A stretch of DNA of 64,000 bases from Bradyrhizobium sp. 199 (GTDB lineage: Bacteria; Pseudomonadota; Alphaproteobacteria; Rhizobiales; Xanthobacteraceae), in assembly GCF_023073355.1 (NCBI RefSeq), contig NZ_JADPJI010000005.1, forward strand, positions 1,488,001 to 1,552,000. The letters are read 5' to 3'. Of the stretch, positions 1-9,398 are shown piece after piece (the first letter of the stretch is position 1; each line of letters starts with the position of its first letter). A program made the translations under genes and the position numbers. The notes beneath the pieces were generated by a model. The model ran no database searches, was not told the DNA's origin, and saw nothing but the letters and a program-made list of their open reading frames with translations.

Positions 1-472
1 CTGCGACGCCGGGGGTTTGGAAATACTGCCAGTAGAAATTAGTGACGCCGCCCTGGCGCAACAGGTCGAGCGGCTTGCCACGGCCGCGGAACGGCGGCGG
101 CACGCTCAGGCCCGCGACCGCCGTGAAGATGTCGGGCCGGAACAGCGCCGCGTGCCAAGCCACCGGCGCGCCCCAATCGTGACCGACCACCATCGCCTTG
201 GTCTCGCCCAGCGCCTTTACGAGGCCGACCACGTCGCCAACCGTGTCGAAGATCGAGTAGGCGGCGATGTCAGGCGGCGCGGCGCTCTGGCCGTAGCCGC
301 GCATGTCGGGGGCGACGACGCGAAACCCGGCCTCGGCGAGCGCCGGGATCTGGTGGCGCCAGGAATAGGACAGCTCCGGCCAGCCATGGCACAGCACCAC
401 CAGTGGACCCTGGCCGGCTTCACGGATGAAGAGATCGATGCCGTTGGTCTTGATCACACGGGTGGAAGACAT
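1..472 (-). CDS. Epoxide hydrolase-like alpha/beta hydrolase (partial, 3' end outside window)
   Basis: Reading the minus strand from the ATG at 472 gives an open frame that runs off the left edge of the window (157 complete codons). The protein begins MSSTRVIKTNGIDLF and has an HGWP oxyanion-hole motif at about residue 32. It also has the nucleophile elbow GHDWG near residue 98, with Asp as the nucleophile, and a following PVAWHAAL helix. HGxP plus GxDxG with Asp is typical of soluble epoxide hydrolases and haloalkane dehalogenases; the HGWP form favours an epoxide hydrolase. The catalytic His and acid residues lie beyond the window, so substrate class cannot be set. It is divergent from the carboxypeptidase gene that starts at 625. 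Confidence 0.85.
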   Translation of the reverse strand, partial: MSSTRVIKTNGIDLFIREAGQGPLVVLCHGWPELSYSWRHQIPALAEAGFRVVAPDMRGYGQSAAPPDIAAYSIFDTVGDVVGLVKALGETKAMVVGHDWGAPVAWHAALFRPDIFTAVAGLSVPPPFRGRGKPLDLLRQGGVTNFYWQYFQTPGVA

Positions 473-624
473 CGCTTTTCCGCCTTGTTTCAGGGGTTTG
501 GTCGAGAAACATAAGGCGCCACGATAGGGGCGCGGCGAGAATCGTGCAATCTCGCGGCAGGCCTCCAACCTCGTGTTGTTCGCACCGGTACCAGCTGTTA
601 GAACGCCGCTCTCAGGGCTTGGCC

Positions 625-1887
625 ATGGCATTACGTCCTTCTTCGCTACGTCGCAGCCGCTTCACCGCCGGAGCGCTGGTGCGCGGCTTGATCGCGACGG
701 TTCTGGCTGTGGGCATAGGTTGGGGTGGGGCGGTTCTGGCCGCCAACCAGAGCGTCCAGGGCGCCAAGAAGGCGGACGACGCCGGCTTCGACGGCGATGC
801 TCCGACCGCCATCCTGATCGAAGCCTCCAGCGGCAGCGTGCTGTTCGAGAAGAACGCCGACGAGCTGCGCGCGCCCTCCAGCATGATGAAGCTGATGACC
901 GCAGAGGTCGTCTTCAATGCCATCAAGAAGGGCGACATCAAGCTGACCGACGAGTACCGGATCAGCGAGAACGCCTGGCGCCGGGGCGGGGCGCCCTCGG
1001 GCGGCTCGACCATGTTCGCCGCCATCAACAGCAAGGTCTCGGTCGACGATCTCCTGCACGGCGCGATCATCCAGAGCGGCAACGACGCCTGCATCGCGCT
1101 GGCCGAGGCCATGGCGGGCAACGAGAAAATCTTCGCGGCCGACTTCATGACCAAGCGCGCCCGCGAGCTCGGCCTCACCAGATCGACTTTCGGTAACTCC
1201 AACGGGCTGCCCGACCCCGCCAACAAGATGACCGTGCGCGAGCTCGGCATCCTTGCCCGGCATATCATTCTGGACTTTCCGGAGTTCTACAAACTGTTCG
1301 GCGAGAAGGAGTACACTTGGAACAAGATCCGCCAGCCCAACCGTAATCCGCTGCTGAATTCGATGGAAGGTGCCGACGGTCTCAAGACCGGCTACACCAA
1401 GGAAGGCGGCTACGGCATGGTCGGCTCGGCGGTGCAGAACGGCACGCGGCTGATCGTCGTCGTCAACGGGCTCGACGATCCCGAGGATCGCGCCACGGAA
1501 GCCAAGAAGATGCTGGAATGGGGCTTCCGCAATTTCGAGACCCGCACGTTGATCGCCGCCGATCAGCCCGTCGGCTACGCCAAGGTGTTCGGCGGCGAGA
1601 GCCGATCGGTGAAGCTGGTCGCCAAGAATCCGGTGAAGGTGATGGTGCACAAGAACGGCAGCGACAAGCTGATTGCGCGCGTCGTCTATAGCGGGCCCGT
1701 GCGGGCACCGGTCGAAGCGGGCCAGCGGGTCGGTGTGGTCAAGGTCTGGCGCAGCGGCAACATCGCGGTGGAGACGCCGGTCTATGCGGCCGAGGCGATC
1801 GGTACCGGCTCGACCGTGCGGCGCGCGATCGACGGTGCCAGCGAGCTCGTAGTCGGCATGTTCCGCGCAGGCGCCGAGAAGCTCTGA
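625..1887 (+). CDS. D-alanyl-D-alanine carboxypeptidase (PBP5/6 family, peptidase S11)
   Basis: This is a low-molecular-mass penicillin-binding protein that trims the terminal D-Ala from peptidoglycan stem peptides in the periplasm. The frame is open from 544, but I choose the ATG at 625 because it directly precedes a basic n-region and a hydrophobic signal peptide ending near AVLAANQ. All three serine-transferase motifs are present from this start: SMMK at residues 86-89, SGN at 151-153 and KTG at 254-256. A C-terminal beta-rich PBP5 domain follows, with a final amphipathic-looking segment (ASELVVGMFRAGAEKL) that could be the membrane anchor. The length (420 aa) fits the family. The tmk start is 2 bases after the stop, so the two are probably co-transcribed. 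Confidence 0.95.
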   Translation: MALRPSSLRRSRFTAGALVRGLIATVLAVGIGWGGAVLAANQSVQGAKKADDAGFDGDAPTAILIEASSGSVLFEKNADELRAPSSMMKLMTAEVVFNAIKKGDIKLTDEYRISENAWRRGGAPSGGSTMFAAINSKVSVDDLLHGAIIQSGNDACIALAEAMAGNEKIFAADFMTKRARELGLTRSTFGNSNGLPDPANKMTVRELGILARHIILDFPEFYKLFGEKEYTWNKIRQPNRNPLLNSMEGADGLKTGYTKEGGYGMVGSAVQNGTRLIVVVNGLDDPEDRATEAKKMLEWGFRNFETRTLIAADQPVGYAKVFGGESRSVKLVAKNPVKVMVHKNGSDKLIARVVYSGPVRAPVEAGQRVGVVKVWRSGNIAVETPVYAAEAIGTGSTVRRAIDGASELVVGMFRAGAEKL

Positions 1888-1889
1888 CC

Positions 1890-2576
1890 ATGAGTGAGAG
1901 CGCGGTACAGCGGCCGTCCGGGCGCGGACGCTTCATTACCTTTGAAGGCGGCGAGGGCACCGGCAAATCGACCCAGATCAAAAAGCTCGCCGACCGCCTC
2001 AAGGCGGCAAAGTTGCGCATTCGGGTCACGCGTGAGCCGGGCGGATCGCCGGGCGCCGAGATCATGCGTCATCTGGTGCTGTCGGGAATGGGCAGGCTGC
2101 TGGGCCCCGAGGCGGAAACGCTGCTGTTCGCCGCTGCCCGCGACGACCATGTCCGCACCGTGATCCTGCCGGCGCTCAACCAGGGCACCTGGGTTCTGTG
2201 CGACCGCTTTGCCGATTCCACGCGGGCCTATCAGGGCAGCCTCGGCAAGGTTTCAATCGGTCTCATCAACGCGATGCAGCGAGTCACGATCGGCGATCTC
2301 AAGCCGGACCTCACCATCATCCTCGACCTGCCGGTCGAGATCGGCCTCCAGCGCGCCGCCGCACGCCGCGGCAACGCCACGCCGGACAGGTTCGAAGGCG
2401 AGCAGCTCAGTTTTCATCAGGGCCTCCGCGAGGCCTATCGCAAGATCGCTGCGGACGATGCCGCGCGCTGCGTGCTGATTGACGCCAATTCCGACCCGGA
2501 CACGGTCGCGGCACGAGTCTGGACAGCGCTGCGCGATCGTCTGCTTGCGACACCGGCCTCGGTGGTTTCCGCATGA
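1890..2576 (+). CDS. tmk: Thymidylate kinase
   Basis: It phosphorylates dTMP to dTDP in the dTTP pathway. The 228-residue protein has the family P-loop GGEGTGKST at residues 20-28, the DR(F)ADSTRAYQ motif that binds the dTMP base and phosphate, and a LID-like arginine stretch (RAAARRGNATPDRFE). The length is normal for bacterial Tmk. Its TGA overlaps the ATG of holB by four bases, indicating translational coupling. The order tmk-holB followed by a TatD-family gene is conserved in many Proteobacteria, which supports the call. Confidence 0.97.
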   Translation: MSESAVQRPSGRGRFITFEGGEGTGKSTQIKKLADRLKAAKLRIRVTREPGGSPGAEIMRHLVLSGMGRLLGPEAETLLFAAARDDHVRTVILPALNQGTWVLCDRFADSTRAYQGSLGKVSIGLINAMQRVTIGDLKPDLTIILDLPVEIGLQRAAARRGNATPDRFEGEQLSFHQGLREAYRKIAADDAARCVLIDANSDPDTVAARVWTALRDRLLATPASVVSA

Positions 2577-3619
2577 GCCCGCGTCAGACCGAGCGCGAAA
2601 GCGCCATTCCGCAACCGCGCGAGACCTCGCGGCTGTTCGGACATCGCGAGGCCGAGACGGCGCTGCTCGCGGCCTATCGCAGCGGGCGGATTCCGCATGC
2701 CTGGCTGATCGGCGGGCCGCAAGGCATCGGCAAGGCGACGCTGGCCTATCGCATGGCGCGCTTCGTGCTCGCCCACGGCCAGCCGCTGGCGGCAGCCGTG
2801 CAGAATGCCGAAGACCTTGCGATCGATCCTGATCACGCCGTGGCGCGGCAAGTGGCGGCCGGCTCGCATGGCGGCCTGCTGACGCTGGAGCGCACCGCGA
2901 ACGATCGCGGCGTGATGCGCACTGTGATCACGGTAGACGAGACGCGTGAGACCATCAGCTTCTTCGGCTCAACGGCCGCCGCCGAGGGATGGCGCGTCTG
3001 CATCGTCGACACCGTCGACGAGCTCAATCCAAACGCGGCCAACGCGCTTCTGAAGATTCTCGAGGAACCGCCACAGCGATCGCTGTTCCTTCTGGTGAGC
3101 CACGCGCCCGCGCGCGTGCTCGCCACGATCCAGTCGCGCTGTCGCAAGCTGCGCCTGCGCCCGCTCGCCACTGACGACGTGATTGGCGCGGCGGCATCGA
3201 CCGCCGAGCTCGATCCGAACGATCCTGCGCTGCGCGAGGTCGCGGAGGCCTCCGAGGGCAGCGTTGCACGGGCCCTGACGCTGCTCGGCGGCGACGCTCT
3301 GAAACTTCAGCAGCGCACGGCGGCGCTGCTCGCGCGCCTGCCGCAGGTCGATCCGCGCGAATTGCACACGCTCGGCGATTCGCTCGGCACCAGCGATCGC
3401 GTCGCACTCGCCGCCTTCATCGACGGCATCGATCGCTGGATCGCGGAACGCCTGCATGCGGACGAGGCCAACGCCAACCAGAACCTGCCGCGCCTTGCGC
3501 GCCTAGCTGAGGTATGGGAAAAGATCGTCCGCGCCGCGCGCGACACCGAAACCTACAATCTGGAGCGAAAGCCCTTGGTTTTCTCGGTGTTCGGCTGGCT
3601 GGCGGACGCAACGCGCTAG
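2573..3619 (+). CDS. holB: DNA polymerase III subunit delta'
   Basis: This is a clamp-loader subunit that works with DnaX and HolA to open the beta clamp. The 348-residue protein has a Walker A-like [10 protein letters not shown] at residues 47-56 and an AAA+ core with the conserved [11 protein letters not shown] segment followed by a sensor region ([25 protein letters not shown], written here only in part as a landmark: SRCRKL). The C-terminal helical domain is present. No zinc-binding Cys cluster is evident. The start overlaps the tmk stop (ATGA). The gene ends 47 bases before the metG start. Confidence 0.94.
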   Translation: MSPRQTERESAIPQPRETSRLFGHREAETALLAAYRSGRIPHAWLIGGPQGIGKATLAYRMARFVLAHGQPLAAAVQNAEDLAIDPDHAVARQVAAGSHGGLLTLERTANDRGVMRTVITVDETRETISFFGSTAAAEGWRVCIVDTVDELNPNAANALLKILEEPPQRSLFLLVSHAPARVLATIQSRCRKLRLRPLATDDVIGAAASTAELDPNDPALREVAEASEGSVARALTLLGGDALKLQQRTAALLARLPQVDPRELHTLGDSLGTSDRVALAAFIDGIDRWIAERLHADEANANQNLPRLARLAEVWEKIVRAARDTETYNLERKPLVFSVFGWLADATR

Positions 3620-3666
3620 GCGCAGGTTCGTTTCCAAATTTCGAGAAGTCGGTAAAGGAATTTGTC

Positions 3667-5697
3667 GTGGCAACGCGAGCTAAGAAAAGCGCTAAAGGCA
3701 AGAGCAGCAAGAAGAAAGCTGCCAAGAAGCCCGTAAAGAAAGCCGGGAAAAAGGCCGCGAAGGCGCTCACGCGCAAAGCTGCCAAGAAGGTCAAGAAAGC
3801 CACTAAATCCAAGAAAGCGGCCGCCAAGAAGGCAGTGAAGAAGAGCACTGCGAAGACGGCAAAGAAGGTCGGCAAGAAGGTTGCGAAGAACGTCGTTGCC
3901 GAGAAGACGGTGAAGAAAGCGGCCAAAAAGCCAGCCAAGGCTTCGGCGAAACGCAAGGCTTCGGCGAAAAACAAGGCTCCTGCGAAGAAGGTAAGCAAGA
4001 AGGCGAGGGTGGCAGCGCCTGCCGTGACCGCCGCACCGGCTCCTGTTGCCACGCCGCCAAAGGCTGCGAAGCCCAATGTATCGAAACCCAAAGTCCTCCG
4101 CGGGCCGGAGCCGGTCGTAGCGCCGCAGGCCAGCACGCCCCTGGCCGCCCCCGCGCGCGACAACGTCTTCTACATCACGACTGCGATCGCCTATCCCAAT
4201 GGAAGCCCGCATATCGGCCACGCCTATGAGGCGATCGCCACCGATACGTTGGCGCGCTTCGCGCGACTCGACGGCAAGGATGTGTTCTTCCTGACCGGCA
4301 CCGACGAGCACGGCCAGAAGATGGTGCAGACCGCGGCCAGCGAAAAAATGCCCGCCTCGGAGCTCGCTGCGCGCAATGCCGGCCGTTTCAAGGAGATGGA
4401 CGAGCGCCTGAACGTGTCGTTCGACCGCTTCATCCGCACCACCGAGGAGCAGCATCATCGCTCCAGCCAGGAGATATGGCGACGGATGGCTGCCAATGGC
4501 GACATCTATGCCGATACCTATGCCGGCTGGTATTCCGTGCGCGACGAAGCCTATTACGCCGAAGACGAGACGCGTCTGAACGATGACGGCGTGCGGCTCG
4601 GGCCGCAGGGCACGCCTGTCGAATGGGTCGAGGAGAAGAGCTACTTCTTCCGTCTGTCGGCGTATCAGGACAAGCTGCTGAAGCTCTACGCGGATCGTCC
4701 CGATTTCATCGGGCCGGACTCCCGCAAGAACGAGGTCGTGAGCTTCGTCAAGGGCGGCCTCCGCGATCTCTCGATCTCGCGCACGACGTTCGACTGGGGC
4801 GTCAAGGTGCCCGACGACGAAGAGCACGTGATGTATGTCTGGGTCGACGCGCTCACCAACTACATCACCGGTGTCGGCTTCCCCGACGAGAGCGACAAGA
4901 ACTGGCGTTATTGGCCTGCCGACGTGCACATCATCGGCAAGGACATCATCCGCTTCCATGCGGTGTATTGGCCAGCGTTCCTGATGTCGGCCGGCATCCC
5001 CGTGCAGAAGCGGGTCTATGCGCATGGCTTCCTGTTCAACAGGGGCGAGAAGATGTCGAAGTCGGTCGGCAACGTCATCGATCCCTTTAACCTCGCCGAC
5101 CAGTATGGCGTCGACCAGATGCGCTATTTCTTCCTGCGCGAGGTGCCGTTCGGACAGGACGGCAATTACAACCACGAGGCCATCGTTGCGCGCATCAATG
5201 CCGATCTCGCCAACGATCTCGGCAATCTGGCACAGCGCTCGCTGTCGATGATCGCCAAGCAGCTCGGCGGCGTATTGCCCGAGCCCGGCGAGTTCAGCGA
5301 CAACGACAAAGCGATCCTGGCGATGGCGGACGGCATGATCGCCGCGTCACGCGAGGCAATGGCGACGCAGCAGATTCATCACTGGCTCAACGCCGTCTGG
5401 GCCGTGGTCGCGGAGGCCAACCGCTATTTCGCGGGCGAGGCGCCGTGGGCGCTCGCCAAGACCGATCCGGCCAGGCAAAAGACGGTGCTCTACGTCACCG
5501 CCGAAGTCGTGCGCCAGATCGCGATCCTGGCCCAGCCCGCGATGCCAACCGCCTCGGGCTTGCTGCTCGACAGCCTCGGCGTTCCCGCGAGCGAGCGCAG
5601 CTTCGCCATGCTCGGCGGCGCCAAGCGGATCGCGCCAGGCTCGACGCTGCCGGCGCCGACGCCGGCGTTCCCGCGCTACATCGAGCCAGCAGCCTAG
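3667..5697 (+). CDS. metG: Methionyl-tRNA synthetase with a lysine/alanine-rich N-terminal extension
   Basis: It charges tRNA(Met). I place the start at GTG 3667 because a clear Shine-Dalgarno AAAGGA (3654-3659) lies 7 bases upstream; the frame stays open back to 3514, inside holB. From this start the protein is 676 aa. Residues 1-164 are a basic, low-complexity segment made of KKAAKK/AKKA-type repeats, ending in an Ala/Pro/Val linker. The catalytic core starts at [15 protein letters not shown], with HIGH at 182-185 and KMSKS at 462-466. The connective domain has no Cys-type zinc knuckle. The protein ends after the anticodon-binding helices without a C-terminal Trbp111/EMAPII-like domain. The core length (about 512 aa) is that of a short MetRS. 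The extension resembles bacterial histone-H1-like proteins; its function is unknown to me. Confidence 0.95.
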   Translation: MATRAKKSAKGKSSKKKAAKKPVKKAGKKAAKALTRKAAKKVKKATKSKKAAAKKAVKKSTAKTAKKVGKKVAKNVVAEKTVKKAAKKPAKASAKRKASAKNKAPAKKVSKKARVAAPAVTAAPAPVATPPKAAKPNVSKPKVLRGPEPVVAPQASTPLAAPARDNVFYITTAIAYPNGSPHIGHAYEAIATDTLARFARLDGKDVFFLTGTDEHGQKMVQTAASEKMPASELAARNAGRFKEMDERLNVSFDRFIRTTEEQHHRSSQEIWRRMAANGDIYADTYAGWYSVRDEAYYAEDETRLNDDGVRLGPQGTPVEWVEEKSYFFRLSAYQDKLLKLYADRPDFIGPDSRKNEVVSFVKGGLRDLSISRTTFDWGVKVPDDEEHVMYVWVDALTNYITGVGFPDESDKNWRYWPADVHIIGKDIIRFHAVYWPAFLMSAGIPVQKRVYAHGFLFNRGEKMSKSVGNVIDPFNLADQYGVDQMRYFFLREVPFGQDGNYNHEAIVARINADLANDLGNLAQRSLSMIAKQLGGVLPEPGEFSDNDKAILAMADGMIAASREAMATQQIHHWLNAVWAVVAEANRYFAGEAPWALAKTDPARQKTVLYVTAEVVRQIAILAQPAMPTASGLLLDSLGVPASERSFAMLGGAKRIAPGSTLPAPTPAFPRYIEPAA

Positions 5698-5709
5698 GAC
5701 GTTCGCGCG

Positions 5710-6486
5710 ATGCTGGTCGACAGCCACTGCCATCTGGACTTTCCGGACTTTGCGGAAGATCTCGACGGGATCGTGTCGCGCGCACGCGCGGCCGGCATCG
5801 GGCGCATGGTCACGATCTCGACGCGGGTACTGCGCCTGAAGGGACTGCTCGCGATCGCCGATCGCTATGACGACGTTTATTGCTCGGTCGGCACCCATCC
5901 ACACAACGCGGATGAGGAAGACGGCATCGCGCCGGACGAGCTGGTTGCGTTGACCGAGCATCCCAAGGTCGTCGCGCTCGGCGAGGCCGGGCTCGATTAT
6001 TTCTACGACAACGGCTCGCCGGAGGCGCAGGCGAGGGGCTTTCGCGCCCACATCGCCGCCGCCCGCACCACCGGCCTGCCGCTGGTGATCCACACCCGCG
6101 AAGCCGACGAGGACTGCGCACGCATCCTGGAAGACGAGGTGGCAAAGGGACCGTTTCGCGCGGTGCTGCATTGTTACACGGGCGGGCGTGAGCTGGCGCT
6201 GAAGGCGGTGTCGCTCGGGCTCTATATCGGTTTCACGGGAATCCTGACCTTCAAGAGGTCGGAGGCCTTGCGCGCGCTCGCAGCCGAACTGCCCTCCGAT
6301 CGTATTCTGGTCGAGACGGACTCGCCCTATCTTGCGCCGGGCAAGTTCCGGGGCAAACGGAACGAACCGGCTTATGTAGTCGAGGTTGCAAAAGTGCTGG
6401 CCGAGACGCGCGGCGTGTCGCTCGAGGAGATCTCGCGCCAGACCAGCGAAAACTTCTTCCGCCTGTTCTCGAAGGTGAAAGCTTGA
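5710..6486 (+). CDS. ycfH: TatD-family metal-dependent deoxyribonuclease (YcfH type)
   Basis: A 258-residue amidohydrolase-fold protein. The N-terminal metal motif SHCHLD gives His6 and His8. Further ligands are in GEAGLDYFY (Glu), VIHTREAD (His), LHCYTGG (His) and ETDSPYLAPG (Asp). TatD/YcfH proteins are Mg-dependent 3'-5' DNases linked to DNA repair; the exact substrate here is not known. The gene starts 12 bases after the metG stop and is followed 13 bases later by the MBL-fold gene. The tmk-holB-(metG)-ycfH order matches that of other Proteobacteria. Confidence 0.93.
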   Translation: MLVDSHCHLDFPDFAEDLDGIVSRARAAGIGRMVTISTRVLRLKGLLAIADRYDDVYCSVGTHPHNADEEDGIAPDELVALTEHPKVVALGEAGLDYFYDNGSPEAQARGFRAHIAAARTTGLPLVIHTREADEDCARILEDEVAKGPFRAVLHCYTGGRELALKAVSLGLYIGFTGILTFKRSEALRALAAELPSDRILVETDSPYLAPGKFRGKRNEPAYVVEVAKVLAETRGVSLEEISRQTSENFFRLFSKVKA

Positions 6487-6499
6487 AACCGGAAACCGC

Positions 6500-7297
6500 A
6501 TGACGCTGACGCTGACGATCCTGGGCTGTGGCTCCTCCGCCGGCGTGCCGCGCCCGGCGCTCGGCTGGGGCGCCTGCGATCCCAACAATCCCAAGAACCG
6601 CCGTCGCCGCTGCTCGCTGCTGGTCGAACGGACCTCCGAGCACGGCACCACGCGCATCGTGATCGACACTTCGCCGGACCTGCGCGAGCAATTGCTCTCA
6701 ACCAATGTCGATCACGTCGACGCGGTGTTCTTGACGCATGAACACGCCGACCAGACCCACGGCATGGACGATCTGCGTTCGGTCGTCATGAAAATGCGTC
6801 AGCGCATCCCGACCTACCTCAATCAGTCGACCGCCAAGGATATCCTGTCGCGGTTCTCCTATTGCTTCATCTCGCCGGAGGGCAGCGACTATCCGCCGAT
6901 CCTGACGCGGCATTCGATCGAGGCGGGCGAAAGCCAGACCATTGTGGGGAAGGGCGGCCCCGTGACGATGACCGCCTTTCTGGTCCAGCATGGCAACATT
7001 CCGGCGCTCGGCTATCGCATCGGGGATGCAGCCTACACACCGGATCTCAACGACATTCCGCGCGAGAGCTGGGGGGCACTGGAAAATCTGGACCTCTGGA
7101 TCGTCGACGGCTTGCGCTACACTGGCCATGTCAGCCATTTCAGCATCAATGACGCGCTGTCCTGGATCGAACGGTTCAAGCCGAAGCGCGCGGTCATCAC
7201 CAACATGGCGTCCGACGTGGATTACGAGGTGATCCGGCAATCGCTGCCCCCCGGCGTCGTGCCCGCTTTTGACGGGCTGCGGCTGGAGACGCACTGA
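6500..7297 (+). CDS. MBL-fold metallo-hydrolase (PhnP/RNase Z-like)
   Basis: A 265-residue metallo-beta-lactamase-fold protein. It opens with the strand LTILGCGSSAGVPRP, typical of the PhnP/RNase Z branch, and carries the metal motif H80-x-H82-x-D84 (THEHADQTHG), where Gln replaces the usual second His of HxHxDH. A later His (VQHGN), an Asp-containing segment (YTPDLNDIP) and GHVSHFS provide further ligands. Proteins of this type often sit after tatD in alphaproteobacteria, as here. It could be a cyclic phosphodiesterase, but the substrate cannot be read from sequence. It closes the operon-like run that begins at 625. Confidence 0.85.
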   Translation: MTLTLTILGCGSSAGVPRPALGWGACDPNNPKNRRRRCSLLVERTSEHGTTRIVIDTSPDLREQLLSTNVDHVDAVFLTHEHADQTHGMDDLRSVVMKMRQRIPTYLNQSTAKDILSRFSYCFISPEGSDYPPILTRHSIEAGESQTIVGKGGPVTMTAFLVQHGNIPALGYRIGDAAYTPDLNDIPRESWGALENLDLWIVDGLRYTGHVSHFSINDALSWIERFKPKRAVITNMASDVDYEVIRQSLPPGVVPAFDGLRLETH

Positions 7298-7486
7298 ACC
7301 TGCAGTAGAAATTCCGCCGCAAGCAGGCATAGTCCTTGCTTGCATCGGCTGCATCATGTTGATCTAACGTCTGAAAGACAGGCGTTGGGCAAGGGCGATA
7401 TTGAGGCAGGACGGTCGGCGAGCGATATGTGATCGCCTGATCGCCGCGTGTTGAGGGGTGGGGATTGCGTGACAGGGGACGAGGTA

Positions 7487-8050
7487 ATGGCTGGGGGACT
7501 GGTGCGCCGCGCTCTGGATCTCCTCTATCTCGGAGCAGGCTACGCCGCCGGCGTCTTCATGGTTGCGATCTTTGCGATCATGATGGTCATGTCGGTCGGG
7601 CGCCAATTTGCGATCAACATTCCCGCCGGCGATGATTTCGCGTCCTGGTGCATGGCCGCGATGGCTTTCCTCGGCCTTGCGCACACCTTCAAGCGCGGAG
7701 AGATGATCCGTGTCGGCCTGCTGCTGGAACAGCTGCACGGGCGGACCAAGCAGATCGCGGAGATCGTGGCGCTCGGGATCGCCACCGCCTTCATTCTCTA
7801 TTTCACCCGGTATGCGGTGCAGATGACGTACGATTCCTGGCGCTTCAACGATATCGCGCAGGGCGTCGTCGCACTTCCGCTCTGGATTCCGCAGCTCGGT
7901 TTTGCCGGCGGTCTTGCGATCCTGTCGATCGCGCTCGTGGATGAAATGATCAGCGTCATCAGTGGCAACCGGCCGAGCTACGAGAAGGGCTCGCCGGAAG
8001 AGACGCCGGACGAGTTCATCGAGCGCATTTCGCAGGGCGGCGGAGGTTGA
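7487..8050 (+). CDS. TRAP transporter small permease (DctQ)
   Basis: The small membrane subunit of a tripartite ATP-independent periplasmic transporter. I choose the ATG at 7487 (MAGGLVRR), preceded by a purine-rich GGGGACGAGG; the frame is open to a GTG at 7448. The 187-residue protein has four hydrophobic segments in the usual DctQ pattern, the DDFASWCMAAMAFLGLAH signature of the second helix and a short acidic C-terminus. The stop is 2 bases before the start of the large permease. The substrate is unknown. Confidence 0.9.
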   Translation: MAGGLVRRALDLLYLGAGYAAGVFMVAIFAIMMVMSVGRQFAINIPAGDDFASWCMAAMAFLGLAHTFKRGEMIRVGLLLEQLHGRTKQIAEIVALGIATAFILYFTRYAVQMTYDSWRFNDIAQGVVALPLWIPQLGFAGGLAILSIALVDEMISVISGNRPSYEKGSPEETPDEFIERISQGGGG

Positions 8051-8052
8051 CC

Positions 8053-9366
8053 ATGGCCAATCTCGGCATGATCGAGCTGTCATTCGTCCTGCTCGGCGTC
8101 ATGATCCTGCTGCTGGGAAGCGGCGTCTGGATCGCGGTCTCGCTCGGCCTCGTCGGCTTCGTGGCGATGGCACTCACCACGAGCCTGCCGCTCGGCGCCG
8201 TGCTCGCCACCACCACCTGGAGCGCAAGCTCGTCGTGGACGCTGGCCGCGCTGCCGCTGTTCATCTGGATGGGCGAGATCCTCTTCCGCACTAAATTATC
8301 GGAAGAGATGTTCCGAGGGCTGTCGCCCTGGGTTCAGTGGCTGCCCGGGCGCCTCACTCATGTCAACGTGATCGGCTGCGGCATCTTCGCGGCGGTCTCG
8401 GGCTCTTCGGCGGCGACCTGCGCGACGATCGGCAAGATCGCGCTGCCTGAACTCGACAAGCGCGGCTACGACAAGGGCCTGAGCCTCGGATCGCTCGCAG
8501 GTGCGGGCACGCTCGGTCTCCTGATTCCGCCCTCGATCCCCATGGTGGTCTACGCGGTCACGGCGAATGTCTCCGTGCTGCAGGTGTTCCTCGGCGGATT
8601 CCTGCCTGGCGTGCTCGTGATGGTGCTCTATTCGGGCTACATCATCATCTGGTCGCTGCTTAACCCGAAGAAGATTCCGCCGCGCGATCCGCCGATGCCG
8701 TTCCGGCAGAAGCTGCGCGAGTCGGCGAAGCTTGCGCCCTGTCTGCTGCTGATCCTGGCGGTTTTCCTCTCGCTGGTGCTCGGATTCGCGACCGCCACTG
8801 AATGCGCCGCATGGGGCGTCTCAGGCGCGCTGCTTCTGGCATGGTGGAGCGGCACGCTGACGCGCAAGAACTTCCTCGAGAGCATCATGAGCGCGACGCG
8901 CCTGACCTGCATGATCATGCTGATCCTGGCGGGTGCGGCCTACACGACGGCTGCGATGGCCTATACGGGCATTCCGGCCGCGCTCGCCACATGGGTGCAG
9001 GGGCAGCAGCTCACGCCGGGCATGCTCGCGCTGTATCTGAGCATCATGTACATCATTCTCGGCTGCCTGATCGACGGCATCTCGATGATCGTTCTGACCG
9101 CCGTCATCGTGCTGCCGATGGTCAAGCAGGCCGGCCTCGACCTGGTCTGGTTTGGCGTCTACCTCATCATTCACGTCGAGATGGCTCAGATCACGCCGCC
9201 GGTCGGATTCAATCTCTTCGTGCTCCAGAACATGAGCGGCCGCGACACTTTCACCGTCGCGCGGGCAGCGTTTCCGTTCTTCGTCCTGCTGCTCTCCGCC
9301 GTGTTCATCATCACCGAGTATCCGCAAATCGTGATGTTCCTACCCAAGCTCGCCTTTCCAGACTGA
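8053..9366 (+). CDS. TRAP transporter large permease (DctM)
   Basis: The sodium-coupled transport subunit (DctM, IT superfamily). About 437 residues with many hydrophobic helices and the characteristic VSGSSAATCATIGKIALPEL and GTLGLLIPPSIPMVVYAV segments in the first half. ITPPVGFNLFVLQN occurs in the second half, as in the pseudo-symmetric DctM fold. I use the ATG at 8053 rather than the TTG at 8047. It is translationally linked to the small permease and followed 32 bases later by its binding protein. Confidence 0.93.
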   Translation: MANLGMIELSFVLLGVMILLLGSGVWIAVSLGLVGFVAMALTTSLPLGAVLATTTWSASSSWTLAALPLFIWMGEILFRTKLSEEMFRGLSPWVQWLPGRLTHVNVIGCGIFAAVSGSSAATCATIGKIALPELDKRGYDKGLSLGSLAGAGTLGLLIPPSIPMVVYAVTANVSVLQVFLGGFLPGVLVMVLYSGYIIIWSLLNPKKIPPRDPPMPFRQKLRESAKLAPCLLLILAVFLSLVLGFATATECAAWGVSGALLLAWWSGTLTRKNFLESIMSATRLTCMIMLILAGAAYTTAAMAYTGIPAALATWVQGQQLTPGMLALYLSIMYIILGCLIDGISMIVLTAVIVLPMVKQAGLDLVWFGVYLIIHVEMAQITPPVGFNLFVLQNMSGRDTFTVARAAFPFFVLLLSAVFIITEYPQIVMFLPKLAFPD

Positions 9367-9398
9367 GCGCATTCAAATTGACTGTGAGGAGAAGCCCG

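Noticed and set aside
3514..3666. Longer metG start at 3514
   Set aside because: It lies inside holB, has no Shine-Dalgarno, and the GTG at 3667 has a strong one.
3616..5175. Long minus-strand frame opposite metG
   Set aside because: It is a shadow frame caused by the Lys/Ala codon bias and high GC; it encodes Leu/Arg/Phe-rich text with no domain, and metG on the plus strand has all synthetase motifs.
8802..9398. Long open extension upstream of the first dctP
   Set aside because: The extension runs through dctM in another frame. A Shine-Dalgarno and signal peptide mark the true start at 9399.
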